A stretch of DNA of 64,000 nucleotides from Trichosphaerium sp. ATCC 40318. Taxonomy: Eukaryota > Discosea > Flabellinia > Trichosidae. The stretch covers positions 205,881-269,880 of the forward strand of contig JALMLS010000480.1 in the NCBI GenBank assembly GCA_038496445.1, written 5' to 3'. The notes beneath the pieces were generated by a model. The model saw only the letters and a list, made by a program, of their open reading frames with translations. It ran no database searches and was not told where the DNA came from. Below, piece after piece: positions 11,610 to 22,213 of the stretch (positions are counted from its first letter, which is position 1; every line of letters starts with the position of its first letter). The position numbers and the translations under genes were made by a program.

Positions 11610-13036
11610 GGTGCGCTCATATCAGGGATTGTTGTTGTTTAATATACTGCGAGCTGCTTTGTTTACAATGTATACTGAGTTAACGTTTTAAATTACTTTT
11701 CTTTGATTGATTGATATCTTTTCGTATCAAATTGGCGTACTAGTACTAGATTTACAATTAAAGCAGCCTGTGTATTAATTTGTGTCCATACAATATTTAG
11801 TTTTGTGGTGACAAATATTTAGCGTTCGGTAACCTCATTAGCACCAAAAGTCGTAAGCGGACTTTGAACAAAATCATTTACCATTTTGGGTATCTACATT
11901 AATCCCATTTCATGACCATGAGATTTTTGTTTATCACTGTTAGCATGCAGTTGGTTTGATCAACCAAAGTGCGTTTTGTTTACCTGCTGCACCTGTCACA
12001 CAAAATATGACATGGAAAAAGTTTACGGAAAAATTTTGAATTTCTCTATTCCAAAAGTGACAGACTGACAATTTATAAGGTCACTTCTGTTCGTGAGATA
12101 ATGCTTAACAGACAATATTGCTTATTATTATTGCATGAATACGTGACCAGAAGACATAGATCCATAATTGCACGTAATACTTTGATTAAAATTCAAATGC
12201 CTTTGCAAAAAGTACGAGCAATCTCACTTTTAGCAGTACTGGTATTACAGTTGAAGTTTAAAATCACTGTCATATGCTCATATAAAGCATCAAATCACAT
12301 GGGTCTCTATTCCCAACAGTGTAAATCTAGCCACACATATATTCGGCTAATCGCTTAAAACTAAAGTTCAGAATCTCTTCTGCTGCTTTGCTGATGTAGG
12401 ATACTGGTATTGACTTCTTTCACCACAAGATAAGTAGAACCGTCCTTCCAAACACGGAAAGTACATTAAGCACACCTGGCGACCCTTTTGAGGAGCGTGA
12501 CAATTTTTATGTTTGGTTGAAAAAACGTGTTCACAAAAAACATTATTTGGGCAATTCTTGTACATTGTCTGCACGCTTCTAAAGGATTCAATTGTCACAA
12601 TCCAAGTGGTTTAGAGCCTTCTAAACAATACACGCGGTCCTTTTATCCAATTTCTACCCATAGAGCCGTGTTTGAGATAGTTTTACCCTCAGGGGCACGT
12701 AAATGCTTACACTCGTCTCTGGATGTTGTTATGGAGCAGTAGATGGCGGTAGAACGATAACACGTGGGAATCACATTGACTGGCTTTGGGCTTCTGCGCC
12801 GTATCTTGGGGTAGTCTTCGAGTTTAAGCCAGGGCATTCTAGTTTCGATACATCAAAGAACGACCACGTACAATCTTAGAAAAGGTAATTTCTAGCAGTG
12901 GCAATACACTGAACCTTAGGTACGTACAAAGGCATAAACGCACAATCTTGCCCAAAAAATTAATCTGTTTTTTAATTATTTCCAAACTAACTAGTTTGTA
13001 GTTTGAACGCCTTCATTACCACCTGAATAAAACGTG
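11610..13036. other. Long stretch without a supported gene
   Basis: Open frames of 64-85 codons occur on both strands (for example 12101-12358 +, 12368-12598 - and 12643-12837 -). The - strand frame at 12368-12598 is Cys-rich with several CxxxxC/H spacings that could be an eroded zinc-binding exon. I cannot link it to neighbouring exons or a family. Confidence 0.25.
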
Positions 13037-14301
13037 ATGTTTCGTATTCTATATTCGCTTTCTTTGCTACTTATATACACGAGCTATACACTAGGCGTGA
13101 GAATAAAAAATTTGAACGATGCCATAAGCCACTGTGAGCAAACGCACGTGATTACTACATTATTTTCCGAAAATCGCTAATTTTTTTGTTTTCAGAAACC
13201 AGACACTACCAGAAGTACTCAGTATAGACGACTTTAATAAGTATAAGAACATGAGTCAAGCGTTGGGTGGAGACCATATGTGGCTTAATGTTAGAAACCG
13301 TAACGATGATCCGAACTACGTAACTAGTGTTTGTATACCTTGCCGAACAGATAACATGGGATGTGAGGATTGTAGGGTTGCGTTATCTTTTTTTAAATGG
13401 CTGGATAGTGGAAAGACTATGATAACAAGTGACTTGTTTCTAAAGTCCGCAAATGGAAGCCTTCATGTGTATTTAAATAACTACTTTATGCCTCAGAATA
13501 CTATTGGGCTAACAGCTAAATGCATTAATATGCGTAATGCAGGTAAAGCATCATTAGGTCATTGGTTATTCAGCTATGATTTGTAGGGTTTCATTTCAGT
13601 CCTTGTGACACAAGAGGCGTAGTACAAGCCATTTGTGCTAATAACTGTTCGATGGACCCTCCACCAACAGATCCCTCATCAACTATTGCTCCACCGGTAA
13701 CCGATGATGTGGTAATTAGTGAAATTTTCTATGTTGTCGGAACTTACATTACGCCTGGTACGATTTAGCATTACAAAAAATGATAAGAAAGTAATGTGAG
13801 TTTAGGAGATGTACTATTTTTGGAGAATACCATAATCTCTGTCGTGTCAAACTCTTCAATATTAATAGGAGGATGTCCTACTTTTAGTAAGAATATAGTT
13901 ATTGACATAGATGAATTATTAGAACAAACAGGATCGTTTACCTTGATGAATTTCCAAGAAAATTGTGAGATTGCTCGAGAAAATATCAAGCTATCAGATA
14001 CAAGTAATGCATGCCTCAAGCAGAGTACGTGTTGTTTCGAAGAAAGTTACTTATTGTTGTTTCTCTTTGATTCTTACTCTTTTACATAGCACGTGGAAAG
14101 TTGCTTATCTTGTTTTCTTCATCTTGTACATCCCTATCAAAGACAACTTCAGATTTTCCGATAGTACCTGTAGTTGTTGCAATCGTATTGGTTGTTCTTG
14201 TTGTGATTGTGATACTGTTGTTAGCATTTTTTGTACCTTTATCTTCAGTTTGTCCATGTAAAAAAGAAGTTAGAGAAGAGAACCAAACAATGACAGCATA
14301 A
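13037..14301 (+). CDS. C-type-lectin-like type I membrane protein
   Basis: The ATG at 13037 starts a signal peptide (MFRILYSLSLLLIYTSYTLG). The ectodomain begins with a Cys-containing helix (AISHCEQTH) and ends CINMRNAGKASLGHWLFS, then YDFPCDTRGVVQAICA, the Cys and Trp pattern of the last part of a C-type lectin domain. A Pro/Thr-rich linker follows (PPPTDPSSTIAPP), then a second Cys-containing domain, a membrane helix (VPVVVAIVLVVLVVIVILLLAFF, given here as positions about 14159-14230) and a short cytoplasmic tail ending at 14299-14301. Joining the lectin halves needs a 17-nt intron at 13583-13599, otherwise the frame stops at TAG 13584-13586. Likely a surface receptor or adhesion protein. 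The lectin call rests on Cys and Trp spacing, and no calcium-site motif is obvious. Confidence 0.6.
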
Positions 14302-14527
14302 CTAATAAAGACTGTGAATGTAACTTTCTGGTGTATCTGCAATCATATAAACATATAAAACTATGGTTGTCCTCCTCAACAGGATTTATGATAGCTCCAA
14401 TTCTAGGTGGGATCATAAATAGTAGATGTAAAGAACTCTCAAAAACCACAGCTACAGATCAACAAATTTCTCAAAGGCTCTGCTCTAAAACTTGTACAAC
14501 TATACTGAAACTTTTTTAATTGACATT

Positions 14528-16086
14528 TTATGCAGGAAAGTTTTGCGGTTGGTAATCTTGTGCTGCATCTTGACGTGTCAGAACAGTATCAAAAAAATTA
14601 GGTGAATGATAGAATTCATGAGAAGGTAGAATATCTCTATTGAAAGCTTCCAAGTCACGTAAAAACCCAGTCTGTGTAACATTTCTAGCTTGGAAAATAC
14701 CTTGCCTTGAGTCCCAAACAAATATACTTCTACCAGTATGATAAAGATCAATAAGCTCTGTATGCTGTACGCTAACTGCATGGTATCTATTCTCCTTCAT
14801 ATTGATCTTAATACCTATACCTTGATACCCAACAGTGATGTAATTACGGCTTGTACTAAGCCCGTAAGGATACAGTTCAAGAGGAGCAGCAAAGAGAGTA
14901 GGTGTAACAATAGATATACCAACAAAGTTATCTATAAGAGTGTTATGAGTAACAACAGCTCTCACTGGACCGTTTAAAGATAAAGCTCCCTTTGGTAGAC
15001 TTCCATCGTCAGTATCACGTTGACCATTGATATAATTGAATCTTATGTAGATGACATTTGCGTTTGCAACATAAACACCACATGACTTAGGATAATTGAT
15101 AGTATTATGTTCAATTATGACATCCGTAGGACGAATACCTCCTGTATGATAGGCTCCATCCTCATGTGTATCATCAATAACATAAGCGTTATGGTATACA
15201 AGAATACCATAGGCACCGCTATCATTTGGTATCTCACTACTATACCCGGCACCAACAATGACATTGTTAGTTACAGTAAGATTTTTTACACCTACACAAG
15301 AAATAAATAAGAACCAATGCCTTCTTATATTGACTACGTACCACTCCAAGCGGCTAAAGCGCCCTTGATATACTGGGCTTGGAATCCGTTACCATCGATA
15401 ACTATATCTTCGATAGTTCCATTAGGAGAGGTCCGAGAACCAATCAAACCGATGCCAAATGCTGCTGAACCAATGTTGTCCGGATATTGAGCGTTCCCTG
15501 TCTTTGAATGGAACTGACATCTTGTGATACTTAATTCACGTATCTTTAGCGTATCATGAAGATTTAATAATGATATCCAGTACGGTGCCATGAAGTTCTC
15601 AAAAGAGCAAGATGTTACTTTTATATTGACCATATCTTGACTTGGTACAGGAAATCCGTACGTCGCTACATTTGCACCGTCGTTATCGATAGTAAAGGAA
15701 ATAGCGTTACCAACAGCGCCACGTCCTTTAAAACCAATACTGGTAAAGAATACGTTGCCTGCAACGTTTCTTACGTGAAAAACGCTCGCAAAGCCCTGAG
15801 CGCCCGTTCCACCGATAATAAGCTGTGATATTGCAGCTCCGTCGCCATAAATATGTACTGGGCCGCGTATTACGAGACCTAGAGCGTTGTTTGCGTCGAA
15901 GTAGTATTGACCAGCAGGAATGCGAAGATTGTTGTTTTGCGCTATAGCATCGTCTATTGCAGCTTGAAACGAGGCTGTATTGTCAGTAGAACCATCACCT
16001 AACGCTCCATAATCTAACACGGAAAGTTGTGCTGAAATAGATACGCAGGTAATGCACAACAATATAATTAGTTGTGTTTGCATCAC
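14528..16086 (-). CDS. Secreted right-handed beta-helix (pectate-lyase-like) protein
   Basis: Two exons (15342-16086 and 14528-15291) joined across a GTACGT donor encode about 502 residues. A signal peptide (MMQTQLIILLCITCVSISAQ) leads into VLDYGALGDGSTDNTASFQAA, the hallmark start of the Pectate_lyase_3/GH28-type beta-helix. The remainder is a run of short beta-strand turns (VIDGNGF, TVTNNVIVG, VIIEHNTI, YIRFNYINGQ, AVVTHNTLIDN) typical of parallel beta-helix rungs. It is probably secreted and may bind or cut polysaccharide. I see no certain catalytic triad, so hydrolase activity is not established. The frame is intact. Confidence 0.8.
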
Positions 16087-16553
16087 TAGAAGTGTTGTTT
16101 GCTTTTAGATTGAGCTATTTGAAATTGCTGGACTTGACAACTCTTACAGTAGTCTTTACGCAACTGTTAGGTGTAGTACTAGTCCGCTAACAATGCAATG
16201 TGAACGGCTTACAAAAAAGGAAACAATGGGCTTTTTCGGAAGAGAAATCCTGAAAAACAAACTTGTGTTAGATTTAGTGGTTGGTTTCCTACTATTGTAT
16301 GAACTTATCTCTGAGCACACTCAATAAAAGTCACCTGTTTCTGGTAGTTACGTATACACACCTCATAATCCTTACAGGAAATCTATTGTACAATTACACT
16401 ACTTTGTTTTCTGATAATCCTGTCTTCATACATCAAGCTTGGTGTTCTTCGAGAAAAAAGTTTACCACGCAAACCTTCATTTGTATACGACTACTGAACT
16501 ATCAAAGAAGTATCATGGGCTTTGCAAAGCTTATAAACCCATGTTCCTTATGG
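16087..16553. other. Intergenic, no supported gene
   Basis: This lies between the start of the beta-helix gene and the 3' end of the small gene at 16554. A 104-codon + strand frame (16281-16595) overlaps the last exon of that gene in antisense and has no domain. Confidence 0.3.
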
Positions 16554-16987
16554 TCAGCCCCCTCCACAACCTCCCATAAATCCAACATTTCCTAAAAAAC
16601 ACGTGAGCCAAAAAAAACAATTAATTAAGTTGAAACTGACCTAAGTCTCTTCTTCTTCTTGATGGTCCTGTTCTTGGAGTATATGTACGTCGTTGAGGTT
16701 CTTGTTTATCCCCAGAAGGCGTAGCGGTAGGGTTTATAAACGAATTGAAGCTTTGAGAGCGTAAATAGGCAGAAGTATCATGATAACACGTACAATAGCT
16801 GGAGGTGTTCGTAAAACGCCAAAATGATAGCGTATAAGTACGTCAACAATAAGTTAACGCTTTCTTTACTATTCCCATATTGTGTAGGTCCAGAGGTACC
16901 AATAGCTTTTACTTTACACTTTGAGCAACATAGAATGTTGTAAATCTCGTTTGGTGGAAGTATTTTGCCTTTATGTACTAGAACCAT
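16554..16987 (-). CDS. Small basic protein (97 aa) with Gly-rich Cys tail, unrecognised
   Basis: Three exons (16842-16987, 16641-16750, 16554-16591) join in phase to give 97 residues. The start MVLVHKGKILPPNEIYN is followed by CCSKCKV, a short hydrophobic stretch (VNLLLTFNSFINP), a basic part with QRRTYTPRTGPSRRRR, and a C-terminus GFMGGCGGG. The overall plan (short start, basic Pro-containing tail, GGC near the end) faintly recalls the selenoprotein K/S group with Cys in place of selenocysteine. The membrane helix expected for that group is weak or absent, so I leave it unnamed. Donors are GTACTT and GTCAGT. Confidence 0.5.
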
Positions 16988-17639
16988 TATGTTAGTGTAC
17001 TACAAACGTTTATAACGCGAATAAAGGCGTTTTTGGTAATTTGTACTTGCGTAGCTTCAAGCGCCTAGTTGATACTCCAGTCGCTTTACAAATGCGCTTG
17101 TAAAGGTTCCAGGATGCTTCTTTTGGGTTGTATAATACCTACATTTACAATCAATACTAGAACGCTTTTTACAGTTATCATACATGATAGTTAGTACCCG
17201 AGTAACGAATGGTAATCTTTTCAGTCATAATACTGGTAGTGACTCAGCATGCCTGTAAAACACTTAACGATTCTTAAGCGGCAGAGATTTTCGACCTGGC
17301 ACGTGGTGAAAACAATGCAATGTGAGCTAAAAGTTTCCAGTAGCCACTGTACAAAGTTACGCAATGTATTTATGGAGTACTTTTTATCTCAAAGAAAACA
17401 CGCGAAAACTAATCTTATGAACAATTTTTGCTTTGCTTCATCAAGTATTTGAAATAGAGGGAGGGCTTAACAAGTTGTTTCAATAAACAATCACGTGGAA
17501 TTTGTACCAGTAAATGTAAATGTAAAAGATTGTTTCGTTGCTTTTTGACATTAGCACTGGAACATTTGCTACGCCTCCCTCATTCTTTCAAGACATTCCA
17601 TGGAGTCCTTATTTCCTTGAGATAATGATTGTTTTATTT
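16988..17639. other. Intergenic, nothing recognised
   Basis: This contains a 67-codon + strand frame (17249-17452) without a domain and CACGTG motifs near 17299 and 17492. The outer boundary of the left arm of the inverted duplication falls near 17610. Confidence 0.3.
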
Positions 17640-19165
17640 CTATTGGGACAATAATTGAATCCTAAGAGCGTTCATCTCTGGTGTGATCTTAAAATAGACA
17701 TCAATCACGTGTTAATATTTTTGAAACGTCAAGTAATTATATTGTGGGGTACGTACTTTGATACATGTTGATGTTGATACACCAGGGTAAAATACGTTTA
17801 TAGGCAAAGTTATGGTGTCAGGTACTATGTTGTATAGTTCTCGAATGCCTAAATATTAAATGATTATTGTTATCCTCTTTGTATTTGTTGAAATACCTGT
17901 TGTCTTATCAACAAGAAAAGTCGCCCTTGAAAACAAATCTGTTGTTAGAAGTTTACTCTCAGAGAACATCGTTAAAAAAATTATTGAGCTTTCATAGTCA
18001 GTTCCAAGAGGTTCAAGTGCTTTTACATCAATTATGCAAGGATCTGTACTGAGAACAGATGTGTCAAATTTCACTAAGCGGGAAATCGCATCCATAGATA
18101 CAGACAAGTATGAAGTATCACCATCAATCTCCACTAAAAAAAACAATGCGAGTGAGACAATTGTCCGTTTCAGTCAAGTTAGTCAACCCGTTATTTCGCC
18201 AGTTATTTTTGGCTCTTCCAGCACTGTATTTGTATTGTAGTATGCATTGGAGCACTTATGACGAAAAAAATAAATGGCGAAATAAAGGGTTGACTAACTT
18301 TACTGAAACGGCAGTTAAAATGGCTAACGTACTTGCATAGACCCGTGCCATACTAACTATTACAGTACAAGAGGTGATTGGCTGTATACAATCATTTGGA
18401 TTTGAGATATCAATATGATAGCGGTTAATGAAGAACCCACGGGCAAACGTGATTCCATAGAAATCTGTTTCATCAATAAATTGCCCATCAAAAAATTCAG
18501 CTGCTAAAGAACCCCTACATATCTCGTTATTTTCTAAGTCTTTGTAAATAAATTGTGTATTTGGTCCAGTTGAGGATGAACAAGTAAGAAGAACTCTTTC
18601 GCCATCTAATGAAGGTACTAAATTACAAATCAGTCAAGTTTCATTTTCCCACAGATATTCACTTGTTTCCAGACGCACATAAAAATGGAATTTCAAACTC
18701 TTCAGTTGTAGGCATGAATTGAGCGGTAATACCAAATGATTCCAGACCTAAATCAAATTAGTAAAAAGAACCTTTGAGCTACTACAGTATCGACAATGCC
18801 TTTCCGGCATTGAAGTATTTTCACGTGCTCACAATTTACAATTGTGGAAAGCCAAAACGCTAGGCGACATTCGGCAAAACAGGCACCTTACACCTGACAC
18901 GCCATATCGAAATACAACACGCCGAGATGAGCGAAAAGTAGTGTAATACATCCACTCAAAATTGTTTTAAGCTAAAATACAACAGCGATAACATTTGCTG
19001 CGCTGTACCATTTAATTCCAAGTCTGTTTTGTATACTTCGACTGTAGCAGTGTCAGAATCTGTTTCTACAGGATGAATAAAGCCAGGAAGATAGTTCTGG
19101 CATGTAGAAAGCGTGAAAAAGATAGATATCACAACGAATAGTGTAGCGTTGGACATGTGGTTCAT
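17640..19165 (-). CDS. Secreted protein, copy A (unrecognised family)
   Basis: The ATG at 19163-19165 starts a signal peptide (MNHMSNATLFVVISIFFTLS, cleavage probably near TCQN). Exons then give NYLPGFIHPVETDSDTATVE, GITAQFMPTT, LPSLDGERVLLTCSSS, NTQFIYKDLENNEICRG, FFINRYHIDISNPNDC, GDTSYLSVSMDAISRLVKF, RATFLVDKTTG and finally ITPEMNALRIQLLSQ with stop TAG at 17640-17642. Beta-strand-like alternation and paired Cys suggest an extracellular beta-sandwich. I cannot name the family. The intron after the signal exon region and the one with donor GTGCGT are shared with copy B. All exons I could follow are open, so this copy is taken as the functional one. Confidence 0.55.
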
Positions 19166-19728
19166 ATTGCGACAACTTCTTGAAAAAAAAACTGCCAAAC
19201 AACTTCAAATTGATTTGACCGCTTTTATTGATAATTACACCAACTAATCAAGTAACCATAACACTCTGAGTCTATTTTTTAGCATTACAGAGATAATTGA
19301 CAGTTCTGATACACATAGAACATCAATGTGAACCCACATGTCAACTTCTCAATGACAGCCTAGGTTTTTTTTGAAGAAAAATATGGAGTAAATAAGACAA
19401 TCTGTATATTGTCTCAAAGCCTCCGTATCATGTGCTTATGTGAGATCGATATTGTAAAAAGCATCATTGTGGAAACTAGCTATTTTTTCTTCAAAAAACA
19501 ACTCGCCAGTTATTGAGAAGTGACATGTACGTTCACATTGAGGTTCTATGTGCACAAGAACTGTCAATTATCTCTGTTATGCTAAAAAATTGGAAACACA
19601 ACGCCACAGTAATCTGATTAGGTGTAATCACTAAAATAGATATCACAAAACGGTAGTCAGCAACCTTTCACCAAAATGTTTTTCAAAGTTGTTGTGTGTT
19701 TTTTTTCTATTCAAGTACTTGCCGCAAT

Positions 19729-21095
19729 ATGAACCACATGTCCAATAAAACACTTTTGGTTGTGATGTCGATCTTTTTTACGCTTTCCACATGCCAGAAC
19801 TATCTTCCTGGCTACGTTCTTATTGTAGAAACAGATTCTGACACTGCTACAGTCGAAGTATACAAAACAGACTTGGAATTAAATGGTACAGCAGCAAATG
19901 TTATCGCTGTCGTATTTTAGCTTAAAACAATTTTGAGTGGATGTAATACACTACTTTTCGCTCATCTTGGCGTGTTGTATTCCGAAATCACGTTTTCCTG
20001 AGCCTGTTTTTTGCAATTGTACAAAAATTGGTGAAAGCTGTTTTTGTGAGCAAGTAATACTTCAATGCTTTGATTGTCGTTGTTGATACTGTAGCAGCTC
20101 AAAGGTCTTTTTACTAATTTTCTTTAGGTCTGGAACAACTAGGTATTACCGCTCAATTCATGCCTACAACTGCACAGTTTGAATTTCCTTATTTATGTGC
20201 GTCTGGAAACAAGTGAATATCTGTGGGAAAATGAAACTTGACTGATTTGTAATTTAGTACCTTCATTAGATGGCGAGAACATTCTCCTTTCTTATGCATC
20301 TGCAGAGCCTGAAGCAAATACACAATTTATTTACAAAGACTTAGAAAACAACGAGATATGTAGGGGTTCTGTAGATGTTCAAATTATTGATGCGCAATTT
20401 ATTGATGAAACAGCTTTTTATGTATTCACGTTTGACCGCGGTTACTTCATTAACCGCTATCATGTTGATATCTCAAATCCAAATGATTGTATATCTGAAC
20501 CAATCACAACTTGTTCACTGAGGATTAGTTTGGCCCGTTCTAGTACATTACCTTTTAAAATGTAGTGTTTCTAAGTTAGTTTTTTTTTTACTTCAGTTCT
20601 GATTGATGGTGATACAACGTACTTGTCTGCAATTTTTGAAACTCCTACAATGCAGACTGGGTAGATATTGAAATTTGATACATCTATTCTCAGTACAGAT
20701 CCTTGTGTGATTGATTTCAACATGTTTGAACCTGTTGGCCCTGAATATGAAAGCTTAGCCATATCTTTAACAACATTCTCTGATACTAAACTGATGGCTA
20801 CAGATATTCAGAGAAGAACGACTTTTCTTGTAGATAAGACAACAGGTATTTCAAACAAATACAAAAGAGGATAACAATAATCATTTAATATTTAGGCATT
20901 CAAGAACCATACAACATGGTACCTGACAGCATACCTCTGGCTTTAAATGTATTTTATCCTGGTGTATCAACATGTATCAAAGTACGTACCCCAATATAAT
21001 TACTTGACGTTTCAAAAAATTAACACGTGATTGATGTCTATTTTAAGATCACACCAGAGATGAACGCTCTTAGGATTCAATTATTGTCCCAATAG
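19729..21095 (+). pseudogene. Secreted protein, copy B, with in-frame stop
   Basis: Mirror copy of the 17640-19165 gene, starting at the ATG 19729-19731 with the same signal peptide and exon order and ending at TAG 21093-21095. Between GDTTYLSA and LKFDTSILSTDPC the sequence differs from copy A and contains a TAG at 20662-20664 that no GT-AG intron I can find removes. Other exons remain open and have diverged at many codons (LPSLDGENILLSYASAEPEA against LPSLDGERVLLTCSSS), so it may have been expressed for some time before, or despite, the stop. Classed as a probable pseudogene. Confidence 0.55.
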
Positions 21096-22213
21096 AAATA
21101 AAACAATCATTATCTCAATAGAAATAAAGCAAGTATTTTGATATCATGTGTCAGTGCACAGCGCAGTATTGTTCTGTGGCGGGTTTAATGTCTGATAAAG
21201 CTTAACATATCGGCTTAGCCAATGGAACAACCAAAGTCAGCCAAATAGCTCCCATGACTTTTTTTCATTGCAAGCCATTTGATAACAGTTAGTGTATTCA
21301 AAATCACGTTGTACCATGCCTTGTGCTAATGTCGCTAACTTTACCCTGAGCCAGTTACATATTATAAAAATACTCAGTGCTCCTATTGTCCGTTGCAAGC
21401 AAGTTTGCAGAGAAAAACAACAAACATCATTTCCTTTTGATGAAAAAGGTTGTTTGTTTGGTTGTAGTGGGAGATAGGTTGAGGAGTTTGAATTGTACAA
21501 ACCATTGAAGGTAACTTACATTCGGACGTTTGAGAAACTAAAAGAATGAAAGAGATATTGCTCAACTCTGACTTAAGTTCTACAATCACTTATTGAACGC
21601 TATAGTGCTCCGTTCAAATATGGGTTGCTGTACATCACCTGAATAAATGATTTCAAGGTCATCAAACGTCACATTGGACGGAAGTGTATTATCTACACCT
21701 TTAATGCGGTTGGTGCTTTTGAGTATGAGAAAACACCAGCTGATTCGATGTAAAAGATGACGTTTGTTGTATTGTCATCAAAAGATACTAGCGAACAGTT
21801 AAACAACAGTTTATGGAAATAAAAATGTTGCAAAAAAAACATACATTAAACCCTTGAATTGTGACCGCTGGACGTGCATCTCCATAAACAATTAATATAC
21901 CTATATCAACAGATGCACCTAATGCAATAATAAGATGCTTGAGGTATTGCAGCTGGGAGAAAAGGTGTCTACTGGCTCAACAATAAAAGGATTATCAGAT
22001 CTCTTTGACGACTAGATTATCATATATGATACATTCTTTCTCTTATGTGGACTGAATTTCTAATCACAAAGCTGGCATGGCTCATCCCTTCACTTCGAAA
22101 ATTTCGACTGTTGTGAGTACGTAGTACTTAAATTTTGCAAGAACGGCTTTTGGTGAATATTTGTTGACGTTCCAACAAAGCTATCAAATCAGTCTAATGA
22201 GTGAATTGAGCAT
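21096..22213. other. Intergenic with a beta-helix remnant
   Basis: Outside the remnant at 21600-21935 this holds only short unassigned frames on both strands (for example 21237-21500 -). The 3' end of the first arrestin-domain gene begins at 22214. Confidence 0.3.
21600..21935 (-). pseudogene. Possible remnant of a second beta-helix gene
   Basis: The - strand reads LGASVDIGILIVYGDARPAV, then TIQGFN and a GTATGT donor-like site, then SFDDNTTNVIFYIESAGVFS and SNVTFDDLEIIYSGD. The order (YGDG-like turn, VTI strand, NVIF strand) resembles the rungs of the secreted beta-helix protein at 14.5-16.1 kb. No start, signal peptide or continuous frame remains. Confidence 0.3.

Larger units (their letters stand above)
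17609..21125. repeat. Head-to-head inverted duplication (arms about 1.75 kb)
   Basis: The sequence from about 17609 to 19382 reappears in reverse complement from about 19485 to 21125, with a spacer of about 100 nt. The inner ends are a near-perfect pairing of a TTTTTTGAAGAAAAA tract with its complement. Outer flanks such as ATCACACCAGAGATGAACGC match in both arms. Arms differ by scattered substitutions and small indels, so the duplication is older than the one at 57-64 kb. Each arm carries one copy of a secreted-protein gene transcribed outward from the centre. Confidence 0.85.

Noticed and set aside
16554-16987. Selenoprotein K assignment for the small gene
   Set aside because: No UGA codon in the right place and no clear membrane helix. 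Only the Gly-Gly-Cys end and basic tail fit.
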